This document shows, one piece after another, positions 1 through 9,007 of a DNA stretch of 64,000 bases. Every line of letters begins with the position of its first letter. Within the stretch, counting starts at the first letter, position 1. A model generated the notes under the pieces. The model made no database searches and was not told where the DNA came from. It saw nothing but the letters and a program-made list of their open reading frames with translations. The translations under genes were made by a program, and so were the position numbers. The stretch comes from Flexivirga meconopsidis (GTDB taxonomy: Bacteria > Actinomycetota > Actinomycetes > Actinomycetales > Dermatophilaceae). The stretch lies in the NCBI RefSeq assembly GCF_026162425.1, contig NZ_JAOBQJ010000006.1, positions 1-64,000 of the forward strand, given 5' to 3'.

Positions 1-82
1 AGCAGGCCACCGGGGTGTCTCACACGAGACGGTGGACTGTCTCACCAACTACACAGTGACCCCAGCCAGATTGATCCTCGGG

Positions 83-1870
83 TTACATGCGGACTTGCCT
101 CATGAGACACCTCATTTCCGTATATACCCGGGAAAGCACCCACGGCGTGATCTGTCCGATGCCGGGCAGCTGGATGGCTTCCCGGGCGACCGTGCGCACT
201 TCGTCGTTGCCCGCGAGGGCGGCCGCGACGTCCGAATCCGCCAGCACCGTGCCGGGTTCGGCGGCGGCGGTCAGTCGGCTCGCCCGGTTGACGGTGTTGC
301 CGTAGACGTCGCCGAGGCGGGCCAACACGCGGCCGGTCGCGACGCCGACCCGCATCCGCGGGATGAGGTCGTCGGCTGCTGCCTGGTCGAGCAGATCGAA
401 CGCGATCGCGATCGCACCCTCCACCGTGGTGTGCGAGAAGAGCACCTCGTCACCGACCGTCTTGACGATGGCGCCACCGTGCGCGCTCACCACGTCGGAG
501 GCGAGGGACTCGAATCGCAGCACCAACGTTGCGAGTTCGCGCTCACTGAGCTGACGGACCAGCTGGGTGAAGTTGACCAGGTCGGCGAAGCCGATCGTCC
601 GGATGACTCCCACATGGGACTCGGGCTCGGAGTCGGCGATCATGCGCGAAATCGCGACGGCGAGGTTGCGCCGCCATACATAGTCGATGAGAGGCGCCAT
701 CTGATCGGACAGCTCGACCGCCCGCTCCGCGGCGAGCTGCGCGATGTGGCTGTCCACGCCGAGGCCCTGCCCGCCGCTCACCATGTCGGTGATCAATTGC
801 AGTGACCACATCGCAAGTCGGTCGGTGCTCCGGCCGACCGCGCGGGCCAGGCCGAGGGCAGTGGTCTCGTCGAGCTCCCCGTCGCGGATCGTCGCAACGA
901 CCGCACGCAGCGCCTCGACGTCGCTCGCGGTGAAGACCACGTCCTCGTCCCGGGCGTTGGCGAAGCCGAGCGCGCGCCACAGCCGTCGGGTGTCGTCGGT
1001 GGTGACTCCGGCGGCTTCGGCGACGTCCGCCCGGCGCAGCGTGCGGGGCTGCCCGACGAGCCGCTCCTCGAGCCCGTCGACGAAGGCCGCCCGGTCGTGC
1101 GGACCGGCGAGGGGGCGCGCCGGGCTGGGGCGCACGTGCACCACGTCACCCGCCGCGTGCGGCACCGGACCCTCCGGCGTCTCGATCACCAGGCGCCCCA
1201 TCACGTCCACGTCGATCGCCCGCCCGGAAGCGACCTCGTCGCCGGCGAGCTCGATGCGCACCTCCTGCCCGATCGTGAGGCACGCCGCGCGGTAGGCGTC
1301 GTCGAGCGTCGGCAGCCCCCACTGCCGTTGTATGTCGGCCAGCTGCCGCAACAACGCGACCACCAGGTCCTCGCAGCGCACCTCGGCTCCACAGATCCGC
1401 ACCGAGGTGGCGGTATCCACCGGCAGCTCGTCCCGGTCCTGGTGCACGTTGATGCCGATGCCGACCACGACGGTGGGCGCCGCGCCGCCGGTGGCGTTGC
1501 ACAGGATGCCGGCGATCTTGCCCCAGTCGGCCTCGGGGTCGGGGCGGGCCAGCACGTCGTTCGGCCACTTCAGCCCGACGTCGACCGGCGCGACCTGCCG
1601 CAGCGCCCGGCGCACCGCCACGCCGACGAGCAGCGGCACCCAGCCCCAGCGGGTTGCGTCGTCCGGCAGCGGCAGCGTCGCCGACAGCGCGATCGACTGG
1701 CCGGGCTCGGCGACCCAGGCGCGGTCGAGCCGACCCCGCCCGTCGGTCTGGTTGTCGGTGACCAGTGCCCGCCAGGGGTGCGGATCGGCCAGGAGTTCGG
1801 CGTTGGTGGAGCCGATCTGCGGGCTGACGTCGAGCTCTTCCCAGGGAGTGTCGGCCAGCCGGTGGTTCAT
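83..1870 (-). CDS. birA: Biotin protein ligase (BirA) fused to a class III adenylate cyclase
   Basis: One uninterrupted frame encodes two enzymes, 595 residues from the ATG at 1870. Residues about 1-246 are a BirA-type ligase that makes biotinyl-AMP and biotinylates carboxylase carrier domains; the substrate loop GRGRLDRAW, KWPNDV and GIGINV are visible, and it ends in the usual GDVVHV. After a Pro-rich linker, residues about 260-400 resemble the N-terminal regulatory domain of Rv1264-type cyclases. The catalytic domain carries metal-binding Asp430 (FADLVNFT) and Asp474 (GDE), purine-binding Lys470, and Asn528/Arg532 (NRASR). It has no N-terminal helix-turn-helix. A GTG nine codons upstream is an alternative start; longer starts would overlap accD. 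In relatives I recall the two genes as separate and adjacent. Internal re-initiation cannot be excluded. Confidence 0.85.
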   Translation of the reverse strand: MNHRLADTPWEELDVSPQIGSTNAELLADPHPWRALVTDNQTDGRGRLDRAWVAEPGQSIALSATLPLPDDATRWGWVPLLVGVAVRRALRQVAPVDVGLKWPNDVLARPDPEADWGKIAGILCNATGGAAPTVVVGIGINVHQDRDELPVDTATSVRICGAEVRCEDLVVALLRQLADIQRQWGLPTLDDAYRAACLTIGQEVRIELAGDEVASGRAIDVDVMGRLVIETPEGPVPHAAGDVVHVRPSPARPLAGPHDRAAFVDGLEERLVGQPRTLRRADVAEAAGVTTDDTRRLWRALGFANARDEDVVFTASDVEALRAVVATIRDGELDETTALGLARAVGRSTDRLAMWSLQLITDMVSGGQGLGVDSHIAQLAAERAVELSDQMAPLIDYVWRRNLAVAISRMIADSEPESHVGVIRTIGFADLVNFTQLVRQLSERELATLVLRFESLASDVVSAHGGAIVKTVGDEVLFSHTTVEGAIAIAFDLLDQAAADDLIPRMRVGVATGRVLARLGDVYGNTVNRASRLTAAAEPGTVLADSDVAAALAGNDEVRTVAREAIQLPGIGQITPWVLSRVYTEMRCLMRQVRM

Positions 1871-2006
1871 CTCGGCGCGGTCGAGGAAGTGGCTCACACC
1901 ACTGAAGGTTAGTCGGCGCCGTCTGCGGCCCCTGTCACAGCACCGAACCGACCAGTACGTGACCGCCCTCACTTCGCCCGCAGACGCCGCACTACTGTGA
2001 GTGGTC

Positions 2007-3643
<1,637 letters not shown>

Positions 3644-3647
<4 letters not shown>

Positions 3648-3847
3648 GCGACCAGCAGACGCCCGAGGTAGCGAAAACGCCGCAGGTGCAGGTGCTTTCG
3701 GGCAACGCGACGCCCGAGGAGGTCGCGGCGATCGTCGCCGTGCTCTCCGCGGTCGGTGGTGGCGACGCGGCCTCGGAGCCGCCGAGCGGGTCGGCCTGGG
3801 CCGGCCGCGGCCGGCCGAGCTGGCGATCGTCCGGCCTGCCCTACTGA
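3644..3847 (+). CDS. accE5: Acyl-CoA carboxylase epsilon subunit, AccE5-like
   Basis: 67-residue protein starting with GTG inside the accD5 stop (GTGA overlap), so the two are translationally coupled. Epsilon subunits are small actinobacterial proteins that hold or stimulate the alpha/beta carboxylase complex. The stretch [20 protein letters not shown] is the conserved core of the family, followed by the basic, Trp-containing tail ([11 protein letters not shown]). The N-terminal 16 residues are low in conservation. Gene order birA/accD5/accE5 is the same as I recall in mycobacteria. Function from family and position; the short length makes sequence alone weaker evidence. Confidence 0.85.
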
Positions 3848-3850
3848 GGC

Positions 3851-4062
3851 GCGCCCCAGCCGCCATACCCGCGCACAACCCGAAACCGTTTCGAGTTATG
3901 CACGCCCCAGCCGCCAAACCCGCGCACAACACGCAACCGTTTCGAGTTATGCGCGCACCCAGCCGCCATACCCGCGCACAAGCCGCAACCGTTTCGAGTT
4001 ATGCACGCCCCAGCCGCCAAACCCGCGCACAACCCGCAACCGTTTCGAGTTATGCGCGCACC
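3851..4062. repeat. Four tandem copies of a 51-52 bp unit between convergent genes
   Basis: Copies begin near 3857, 3908, 3960 and 4011 (period 51, 52, 51). Each reads CAGCCGCCA(T/A)ACC, CGCGCACAA, then AACCGTTTCGAGTTATG. The first copy contains a short palindrome CGAAACCGTTTCG. The last copy supplies the TAA stop codon of the AraC gene read from the other strand, so the repeat has grown up to or into that gene. No unique spacers separate the copies, so this is a tandem repeat and not a CRISPR array. Confidence 0.9.
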
Positions 4063-5069
4063 GCGCTACCGCCACCGGCACCCACCCGCGCGCGCTCGGG
4101 CGTCACACCGGTCCACGCCTTGAAGGCCCGGTAGAACGAGTTGGTGTCGTTGTAACCGAGCAGAAACGCGATCTCCGAGGTGCGCAGGTCGTCCCGGGTC
4201 AGGTAGTGGCGCGCCAGCTTCTCCCGGGTGTTGGCCAGCACCGCCTGGAACGACGTGCCTTCCTGGCTGAGTTGGCGCTGCAGGGTGCGCGAGCTGGTCG
4301 CGAGTTGTCCGGTGACCGCCTCGATCGAGGCGTCACCGGCCGGCAATGTCTCCACGAGCGCGGCCCGCACCCGGTCGGCAGTGGTCGCGGTCGCCTGCAG
4401 GTCGGCGAGACGACGTCGCAGATCGGGCCCGAAGATCCGCCACATGGAGTCGTTCTCGGTCAGGAACGGTCGCGCCGCGTCAGCTGCGGTGAAGACCACC
4501 GAGAAATCGTCGCCCGTGCGCACCCGGCTGCCGAGGTAGCGCTCGAGCTGCGCCGGATGCTCCGGCCGGCTCGGCATCGTGACCCGCACCGGGCGCAACT
4601 GCTCCCGGGTCGCGATCCGGGCCAACGCGACCCAGAACACCAGCTCCGCCGTGGCCAACAGTCGCGGCGGCGTCGAGCCGGACGGCCACCGGTACGTGAT
4701 CGTCAGCTCGTCAGCCGCGCCGATCTCCAGCCGCACCGGCCCGATCAGCGGTTTGTAGACCGCCAGGCGGCGCGCGGCAGTGCGCAGGTCGGGGCTGCAC
4801 AGTGCCGCGAAGATCGGCGGCGAGAAGTGCTCGACCGAGATCGCCTCGCCGAGTCGAACCGCAAGATCGCCGGCACCCTCCCCTGCGCGGCCCTCGACCT
4901 CGATCGCCTCCCAGAAACGGTAGTAGTCGGCGATCGGCAGTTCGGACGGCCGCCGGGCGAAGGTGTCTCCGGGCAGCGACGCTCGTCGCAGCACTTGCGC
5001 AGGACGTATGCCGAGGTCACGCAGCAGCACCGTGAAGCTCGGGTCGAGGTCGAAGTTGTCACCCGCCAT
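4050..5069 (-). CDS. AraC-family transcriptional regulator
   Basis: 339 residues from the ATG at 5069. The N-terminal two-thirds resemble the arabinose-binding-type sensor domain of AraC regulators (PSFTVLLRDLGIRPAQVLRRA..., ADYYRFWEAIE), and the C-terminal ~100 residues form the double helix-turn-helix DNA-binding domain (SSRTLQRQLSQEGTSF; SEIAFLLGYNDTNSFYRAFK; TGVTPERAR). The total is usual for this subgroup. It is divergent from the alcohol dehydrogenase at 5257 with 187 bp between the starts, so it probably controls that gene; the inducer is unknown. Its last codons and stop lie in a tandem repeat, so the extreme C-terminus (VGAGGGSAVRA) may be strain-variable. Confidence 0.88.
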   Translation of the reverse strand: MAGDNFDLDPSFTVLLRDLGIRPAQVLRRASLPGDTFARRPSELPIADYYRFWEAIEVEGRAGEGAGDLAVRLGEAISVEHFSPPIFAALCSPDLRTAARRLAVYKPLIGPVRLEIGAADELTITYRWPSGSTPPRLLATAELVFWVALARIATREQLRPVRVTMPSRPEHPAQLERYLGSRVRTGDDFSVVFTAADAARPFLTENDSMWRIFGPDLRRRLADLQATATTADRVRAALVETLPAGDASIEAVTGQLATSSRTLQRQLSQEGTSFQAVLANTREKLARHYLTRDDLRTSEIAFLLGYNDTNSFYRAFKAWTGVTPERARVGAGGGSAVRA

Positions 5070-5256
5070 GGAGCACGACACTAGCCACCGGCAGGTCGAC
5101 CCGAACACGCATCGCCCGCCGTTCCACCCGCAATCCGCGCCATCGACGATTGGCGCGAACTGCAAGCAGCATGGCGTTCCGTGCCAGTGGCTTTGCCCGG
5201 CGTACGGCGTAATTTCCTGCTCACCAACACATCCGGTGCAACGAGAGGAACCGATC

Positions 5257-6270
5257 ATGAAGGCAGCTGTCATCCCGGAGCTCAACGGCACCTGGGAACT
5301 GCGCGACATCCCCACCCCGAAGGCCGAGCCGGGCCAGGTGCTCATCAAGGTGCACGCCACCGGCATCTGCTTCACCGACATCTGGACCACCCGCGGCGCC
5401 GCCGGCGACCTCTTCCCCAACACGCCGGGCCACGAGGTGGTGGGTGAGGTGGTCGAGGTCGGCGAAGGCGTCACCAGCCGCAAGGTCGGCGACCGGGTGG
5501 GCACCACCTGGGTCCAGTCGACCTGCGGCCGCTGCGACTACTGCCGCGAAAACCTCCCGCTGTCCGGGCAGGCAGCGGTCAACTGTCCCAATGCGCGACT
5601 GACCGGTTTCACCACCCAGGGCGGGCACGCCGAATATCTCGCCGCGACCGCGACCGGCACCGTGCTGATCCCGGACGGCCTGCCCTACGAGGAGGCCGCG
5701 CCGATCTTCTGCGCCGGTTACACCGTCTGGAGCGGCCTGCGCGCCGCCGAGCCGCAGCCCCACGAGAAGATCGCGGTCGTCGGCATCGGCGGCCTCGGGC
5801 ACCTTGCGGTGCAGTACGCGAAAGCGGCCGGGCACGAGACGATCGCGGTCACCCACTCCGCCGACAAGCACGACCTGGCGCGCGAGCTCGGCGCCGACCT
5901 CGTCGTCGCGAACGGTGCCGAGCTGCAGGCCGCCGGCGGCGCCGACGTGCTGCTCCTCTGCTCCAACTCGTATGACGCAGGCCGCGACGCGTTCAAGGGT
6001 CTGCGGCACGACGGGCGCGCGGTGCTCGTCGGGCTCGACCCGTTCGCCGACTTCACCATCCCCACCGAGCCGCAGCCGTTCTTCGCCCAGCGGCAGAAGG
6101 TGATCGGCGCGACCCACAACGGCCTCAACTTCCTCACCGAGGCGCTCGACATCGCCGCGTCGGGCGCGGTGAAGCCGATGGTCGAGGTCTTCCCGAAGGA
6201 GCGAATCACCGAGGCGGTCGACAAGGTCACCGCCGGCGACGTCCGCTTCCGCGCGGTCGTCACCTACTGA
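5257..6270 (+). CDS. Zinc-dependent alcohol dehydrogenase, MDR family
   Basis: 337 residues; start ATG at 5257 with GAGAGG upstream. It would oxidise an alcohol (or reduce an aldehyde) with NAD(P). Catalytic-zinc ligands are visible: Cys in GICFTDIW, His-Glu in GHEVVGEV, and a Cys in PIFCAGYT. The Rossmann dinucleotide motif is GIGGLGH. The structural-zinc lobe has CGRCDYC, but its fourth Cys follows after 13 residues instead of the common 7 (a six-residue insertion with LPLSGQAAVN). Divergent AraC gene and a strong terminator at 6274 suggest a single-gene transcription unit. Substrate cannot be read from the sequence. Confidence 0.9.
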   Translation: MKAAVIPELNGTWELRDIPTPKAEPGQVLIKVHATGICFTDIWTTRGAAGDLFPNTPGHEVVGEVVEVGEGVTSRKVGDRVGTTWVQSTCGRCDYCRENLPLSGQAAVNCPNARLTGFTTQGGHAEYLAATATGTVLIPDGLPYEEAAPIFCAGYTVWSGLRAAEPQPHEKIAVVGIGGLGHLAVQYAKAAGHETIAVTHSADKHDLARELGADLVVANGAELQAAGGADVLLLCSNSYDAGRDAFKGLRHDGRAVLVGLDPFADFTIPTEPQPFFAQRQKVIGATHNGLNFLTEALDIAASGAVKPMVEVFPKERITEAVDKVTAGDVRFRAVVTY

Positions 6271-6273
6271 TCC

Positions 6274-6329
6274 CACGCAAAAAGTCTGTCGCCCCACGCA
6301 CCGGCCGCGGGGCGACAGACTTTTGCGTG
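6274..6329. terminator. Long perfect-stem hairpin after the alcohol dehydrogenase
   Basis: The arms CACGCAAAAAGTCTGTCGCC (from 6274) and the reverse complement ending at 6329 pair over about 21 bp around a short GC-rich loop. The right arm contains TTTT, as in an intrinsic terminator. The stem is far longer than usual and lies four bases after the stop codon of the dehydrogenase. Confidence 0.8.
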
Positions 6330-6359
6330 CGAGCGCACCGGCCCGCTAAGCTCCCTGCC

Positions 6360-6459
6360 CGAACGGGAGTAGTCCCTCGACCGGATGTCGACATACTGGC
6401 GGTCCGCCGCCCGGTGTCCGGGGTCACCAGCAGGAGCGGGTGACTGGACGAGACGTTCG
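6360..6459 (+). promoter_or_regulatory. yybP-ykoY manganese riboswitch
   Basis: The conserved 5' core GGGAGTAG (6365-6372) is followed by a GC-rich helical region and closes with GAGAC before GTTCG (6455-6459). CGAAC (6360-6364) pairs with GTTCG to form P1, exactly the arrangement of the yybP-ykoY class, in which a P1 stem flanks GGGGAGUAG and a GCAAGAC-like 3' segment. The class binds Mn2+ and is typically found before Mn2+ exporters, which matches the gene at 6549, about 90 nt downstream. Seen by eye; no covariance search was run. Confidence 0.85.
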
Positions 6460-6548
6460 AACCGTCAGTGTTATCCGCTGCCGGTTCGGCGCGCTCGTCC
6501 TTTTCTTTGCCCGCGAGCGCGGCGGCCGGCTCGACCGCAAGGATCTCC

Positions 6549-7157
6549 GTGCTCGACATCGGCATCATCCTGACCGTCTTCGCGCTCGTCTTCGTCGCGG
6601 AGCTACCAGACAAGACGGCGATCGCCAGCCTGGTGCTCGGCACCCGCTTCCCCTGGATCTGGGTCTTCGCCGGCACCGGCGCCGCGTTCGTGGTGCACGT
6701 CCTGGTCGCCCTCGCGGCCGGACAGCTGCTGCACCTGCTGCCCGCGCAACTGCTGGAGGCGGTGATCGCGGTGCTCTTCCTGCTTGGCGCGTTCCTGATC
6801 TGGCGGGAAGGGCAGGACGACGACGAGGACGAAGCAGACGACGCCGAGGAGGCCGCGACGTCGGTCGCCGACGGCGCGGGCTTCTGGAAGGTCGCCTCGG
6901 TGGGCTTCGGCGTCATCTTCGTGGCCGAATGGGGCGACCTGACCCAGATCATGACCGCCAACCTGGCGGCCAAGTATCACGACCCGCTGTCGGTCGGCAT
7001 CGGCGCCGTGCTCGGCCTCTGGGCGGTCAGCCTGATCGCGCTGCTCGGCGGGCGGACGCTGCTGAAGTTCCTGCCGATCAAGTGGATCACCCGTGCGGCA
7101 GCCGTGGTGATGGTCGTCCTCGGAATCCTCAGCGCCGTCAACGCGATTCGCGGCTGA
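6549..7157 (+). CDS. TMEM165/GDT1 (UPF0016) family cation exporter, probably Mn2+
   Basis: 202-residue inner-membrane protein with about six helices in two homologous halves. Each half carries the family signature E-x-G-D-(K/R)-(T/S): ELPDKTAIAS near the N-terminus (Pro in place of Gly) and EWGDLTQIM after the central loop. The loop between helices 3 and 4 is strongly acidic (DDDEDEADDAEEA), as in bacterial members. GTG at 6549 is chosen because it starts directly before helix 1; longer in-frame starts would extend into the leader. The upstream yybP-ykoY riboswitch supports Mn2+ as substrate and induction by excess Mn2+. A weak hairpin at 7164 follows. Confidence 0.92.
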   Translation: MLDIGIILTVFALVFVAELPDKTAIASLVLGTRFPWIWVFAGTGAAFVVHVLVALAAGQLLHLLPAQLLEAVIAVLFLLGAFLIWREGQDDDEDEADDAEEAATSVADGAGFWKVASVGFGVIFVAEWGDLTQIMTANLAAKYHDPLSVGIGAVLGLWAVSLIALLGGRTLLKFLPIKWITRAAAVVMVVLGILSAVNAIRG

Positions 7158-7163
7158 ACCGGC

Positions 7164-7185
7164 TGCCGCCGATCCGGGGGCGGCA
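7164..7185. terminator. Short GC hairpin between convergent genes
   Basis: TGCCGCC and GGCGGCA pair around a seven-to-eight-base loop, between the GDT1-like exporter (ends 7157) and the convergent small gene (ends 7200). No T-tract is seen on either side, so termination strength is uncertain. Confidence 0.45.
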
Positions 7186-7199
7186 CCGGCCCGCGCAGG

Positions 7200-7463
7200 T
7201 CAGCGCAGGTCGGCGCTGCCCGGGTTGCCGGTCTCGTCCGGGCCCGGGTCCTTCGACAGCCGCTCGACGACCTGGTCGATGGTCAGGTCGTCGACCGGTG
7301 ACCCGGTGACGGTGTAGGTGTCGAGCGCCCCGACATACGACACCCGCACGGCACCGGCCTGCTCCGGGTCCAGCCAGGTCGACAGGTCACCGGTGATCGC
7401 GCCGACCTCGTCGGTCATCACGCCACCGGGAGGTGCGGTGAAATCGCGCTTGTCGTCGGCCAT
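7200..7463 (-). CDS. Hypothetical 87-residue protein coupled to a secreted nuclease gene
   Basis: Starts at ATG 7463, whose last bases overlap the stop codon of the upstream HNH nuclease gene (ATGA), so translation is likely coupled. The product is acidic, without signal peptide or membrane segment, and has no motif I recognise; the middle (VRVSYVGALDTYTVTG) looks like a small beta-rich fold and the tail is Pro/Asp rich. An immunity or chaperone role toward the nuclease is possible from position alone, but most secreted HNH proteins of this family are not known to need one. Function left open. Confidence 0.7.
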   Translation of the reverse strand: MADDKRDFTAPPGGVMTDEVGAITGDLSTWLDPEQAGAVRVSYVGALDTYTVTGSPVDDLTIDQVVERLSKDPGPDETGNPGSADLR

Positions 7464-8152
7464 CAGCAACTCCCGAACATCGTGTTCAGCGCCGACTTCT
7501 CGGCGCTGGTCACCCACAGGTTGTACTTCTTCTTCACCAGCACCCAGCGGGTCGCGTAGAGGCAGTATGCCGCGGTGTTCGGCGGCTTCCAGACCGACGG
7601 GTCCTTGTCACCCTTGCTCTGGTTGAGGGTGTCCTTGGCCGAGACCAGCACCAGCGGGTCGTTGGCGTACTGCGTGCGCTTGGTGGTGGTCCAGTTGTCG
7701 GCACCGGTGGCCCACGCGTTGCCGAGCGGCACCATGTGGTCGATGTCGATGTCGGACGCGGCGTTGTACTTGCCGGCGCCGTAGGGGTCGATCCAGGTGC
7801 CGGTCAGATTGGTGCAGGTGGACGACATCTGCACGTTCTGCCCGTCGCGGTAGAGCGCGGCGTTGCGGGCGTTGCAGGCATCGTTGGGTGCGACCGGCCA
7901 GCCCCACGTGGAGGCGTCCCGCCAGTGCGGGAAGAGGTCGCGCGAGTAGCCGGTCATCGGGTCCTGAGCCTTGACCGTGAGGGTGGCCAGATCCGACTTG
8001 GCCTGGGTCGAGGTGCCGCTCATGCCGAGCTTCAGCTGGTTGGCGGCAGTGGCGCCGGAGACCGTGCCGATCTGGGATGCCTCAGCCGGCGTCACGGTCG
8101 CCGCGGCCAGGACAGTTGTCAACGAAAACGCAATGAGGGTGCGACGTTTCAT
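7463..8152 (-). CDS. Secreted HNH endonuclease family protein (DUF1524-like)
   Basis: 229 residues with a clear signal peptide (MKRR, hydrophobic core, AEA-S cleavage near residue 25). The C-terminal half carries the HNH core of this extracellular nuclease family: DIDHMVPLGNAW with the catalytic His, then NDPLVLV, NQSKGDKDP and W-x-PP. Four or more Cys residues (NDACNARN, SSTCTN, AYCLYA, FGSC) suggest disulfides outside the cell. Likely role is degradation of extracellular DNA for nutrients or competition. It is cotranscribed with the 87-residue gene downstream. Confidence 0.85.
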   Translation of the reverse strand: MKRRTLIAFSLTTVLAAATVTPAEASQIGTVSGATAANQLKLGMSGTSTQAKSDLATLTVKAQDPMTGYSRDLFPHWRDASTWGWPVAPNDACNARNAALYRDGQNVQMSSTCTNLTGTWIDPYGAGKYNAASDIDIDHMVPLGNAWATGADNWTTTKRTQYANDPLVLVSAKDTLNQSKGDKDPSVWKPPNTAAYCLYATRWVLVKKKYNLWVTSAEKSALNTMFGSC

Positions 8153-8238
8153 GTATGACGACGCTAGTGCGGCGCCGCTGACCGAAGAGTGAACTGCGGG
8201 TCAGGGCTGCGTCAAGACTTGGTGAGGTTTCGGCCGGT

Positions 8239-8904
8239 TCAGGTCCGTGCCGTCCGGCGTTCGAGCTTCGCCAGCCGGCTCACCATGCCTTCGTGGCCCT
8301 CCGCTCCGAAGACCCGGGCGTCGACGACCGCGCGCACCGCGTCGACGTCGTCGTAGAACGCCCGGAAGGTGGTCGGCACGTCGACGTCGTGCTCCGGTCG
8401 CGACAGCACACGGATCGCGTCACCCTGTCGCACCGTGCCGGGAGTCTCGACGGCCAGGTAGGCACCCGAAAGCCCATGTGCGACAAACTTTTTCAGCCAG
8501 CCCCGCTCCCCCATGTGCATCCGGAACGTGCCACACGGGATGCGTGGCCCGGCGACTCGCAGCACCACCTCGTCACCGAGCTGCCAGCGTTCGCCAATCA
8601 GGGCGTGGTCGACGTCGAGGCCGGTGGTGGTGAGGTTCTCCCCGAAGGTGCCGTTGCGCAGGTCGCGACCCAATTGCGCCGACCACCAGTCGAGTTCCTC
8701 GCGCGCCACGGCATACACGGCCTGATTGTCGCCGCCGTGGTGCCGGGTGTCGCCGATGAAATCGCCGACGACACCGCTGCCGAGACCACCGTGCTTGGGC
8801 CCTGGCGCCCGCACTTGCACCTGCTCGACCGCCTGTTTGTCGATCCCGGTCGCGGTGTCCTTGGCCGAGTTGGGTTGCTGCCGGCCGACATTCACCGACA
8901 GCAC
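8239..8904 (-). CDS. MOSC domain-containing protein (YiiM-like)
   Basis: About 219-222 residues. MOSC domains bind sulfur-carrying molybdenum cofactor or act in detoxification of N-hydroxylated compounds. The family features are VNVGRQQP at the N-terminus, DxxHHGGDNQAVYA, GTFGENLTT and the conserved Cys segment RIPCGTF, where the Cys is the presumed sulfur ligand. Two GTG codons can serve as start: 8904 directly abuts a GGGAGG, while 8895 lies nine bases after it and has better spacing. Monocistronic; divergent from the DUF885 gene at 9008. Confidence 0.88.
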   Translation of the reverse strand: MLSVNVGRQQPNSAKDTATGIDKQAVEQVQVRAPGPKHGGLGSGVVGDFIGDTRHHGGDNQAVYAVAREELDWWSAQLGRDLRNGTFGENLTTTGLDVDHALIGERWQLGDEVVLRVAGPRIPCGTFRMHMGERGWLKKFVAHGLSGAYLAVETPGTVRQGDAIRVLSRPEHDVDVPTTFRAFYDDVDAVRAVVDARVFGAEGHEGMVSRLAKLERRTART

Positions 8905-9007
8905 CCTCCCGATCCCGTATGACGCAGAGCTTGCACGTGGCACGCCCGCATTGTCCCCGATCGAATCCCCGCGCGCACCCGCATTAACACGCGATACGTT
9001 CGACGGC

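Noticed and set aside
1-82. Repeated GTCTCA/TGAGAC words at the left edge as an operator or terminator
   Set aside because: The inverted words are about 85 bases apart and the left neighbour gene is outside the window, so no role can be supported.
3851-4062. CRISPR array
   Set aside because: Copies are directly joined with no unique spacers and no cas genes nearby.
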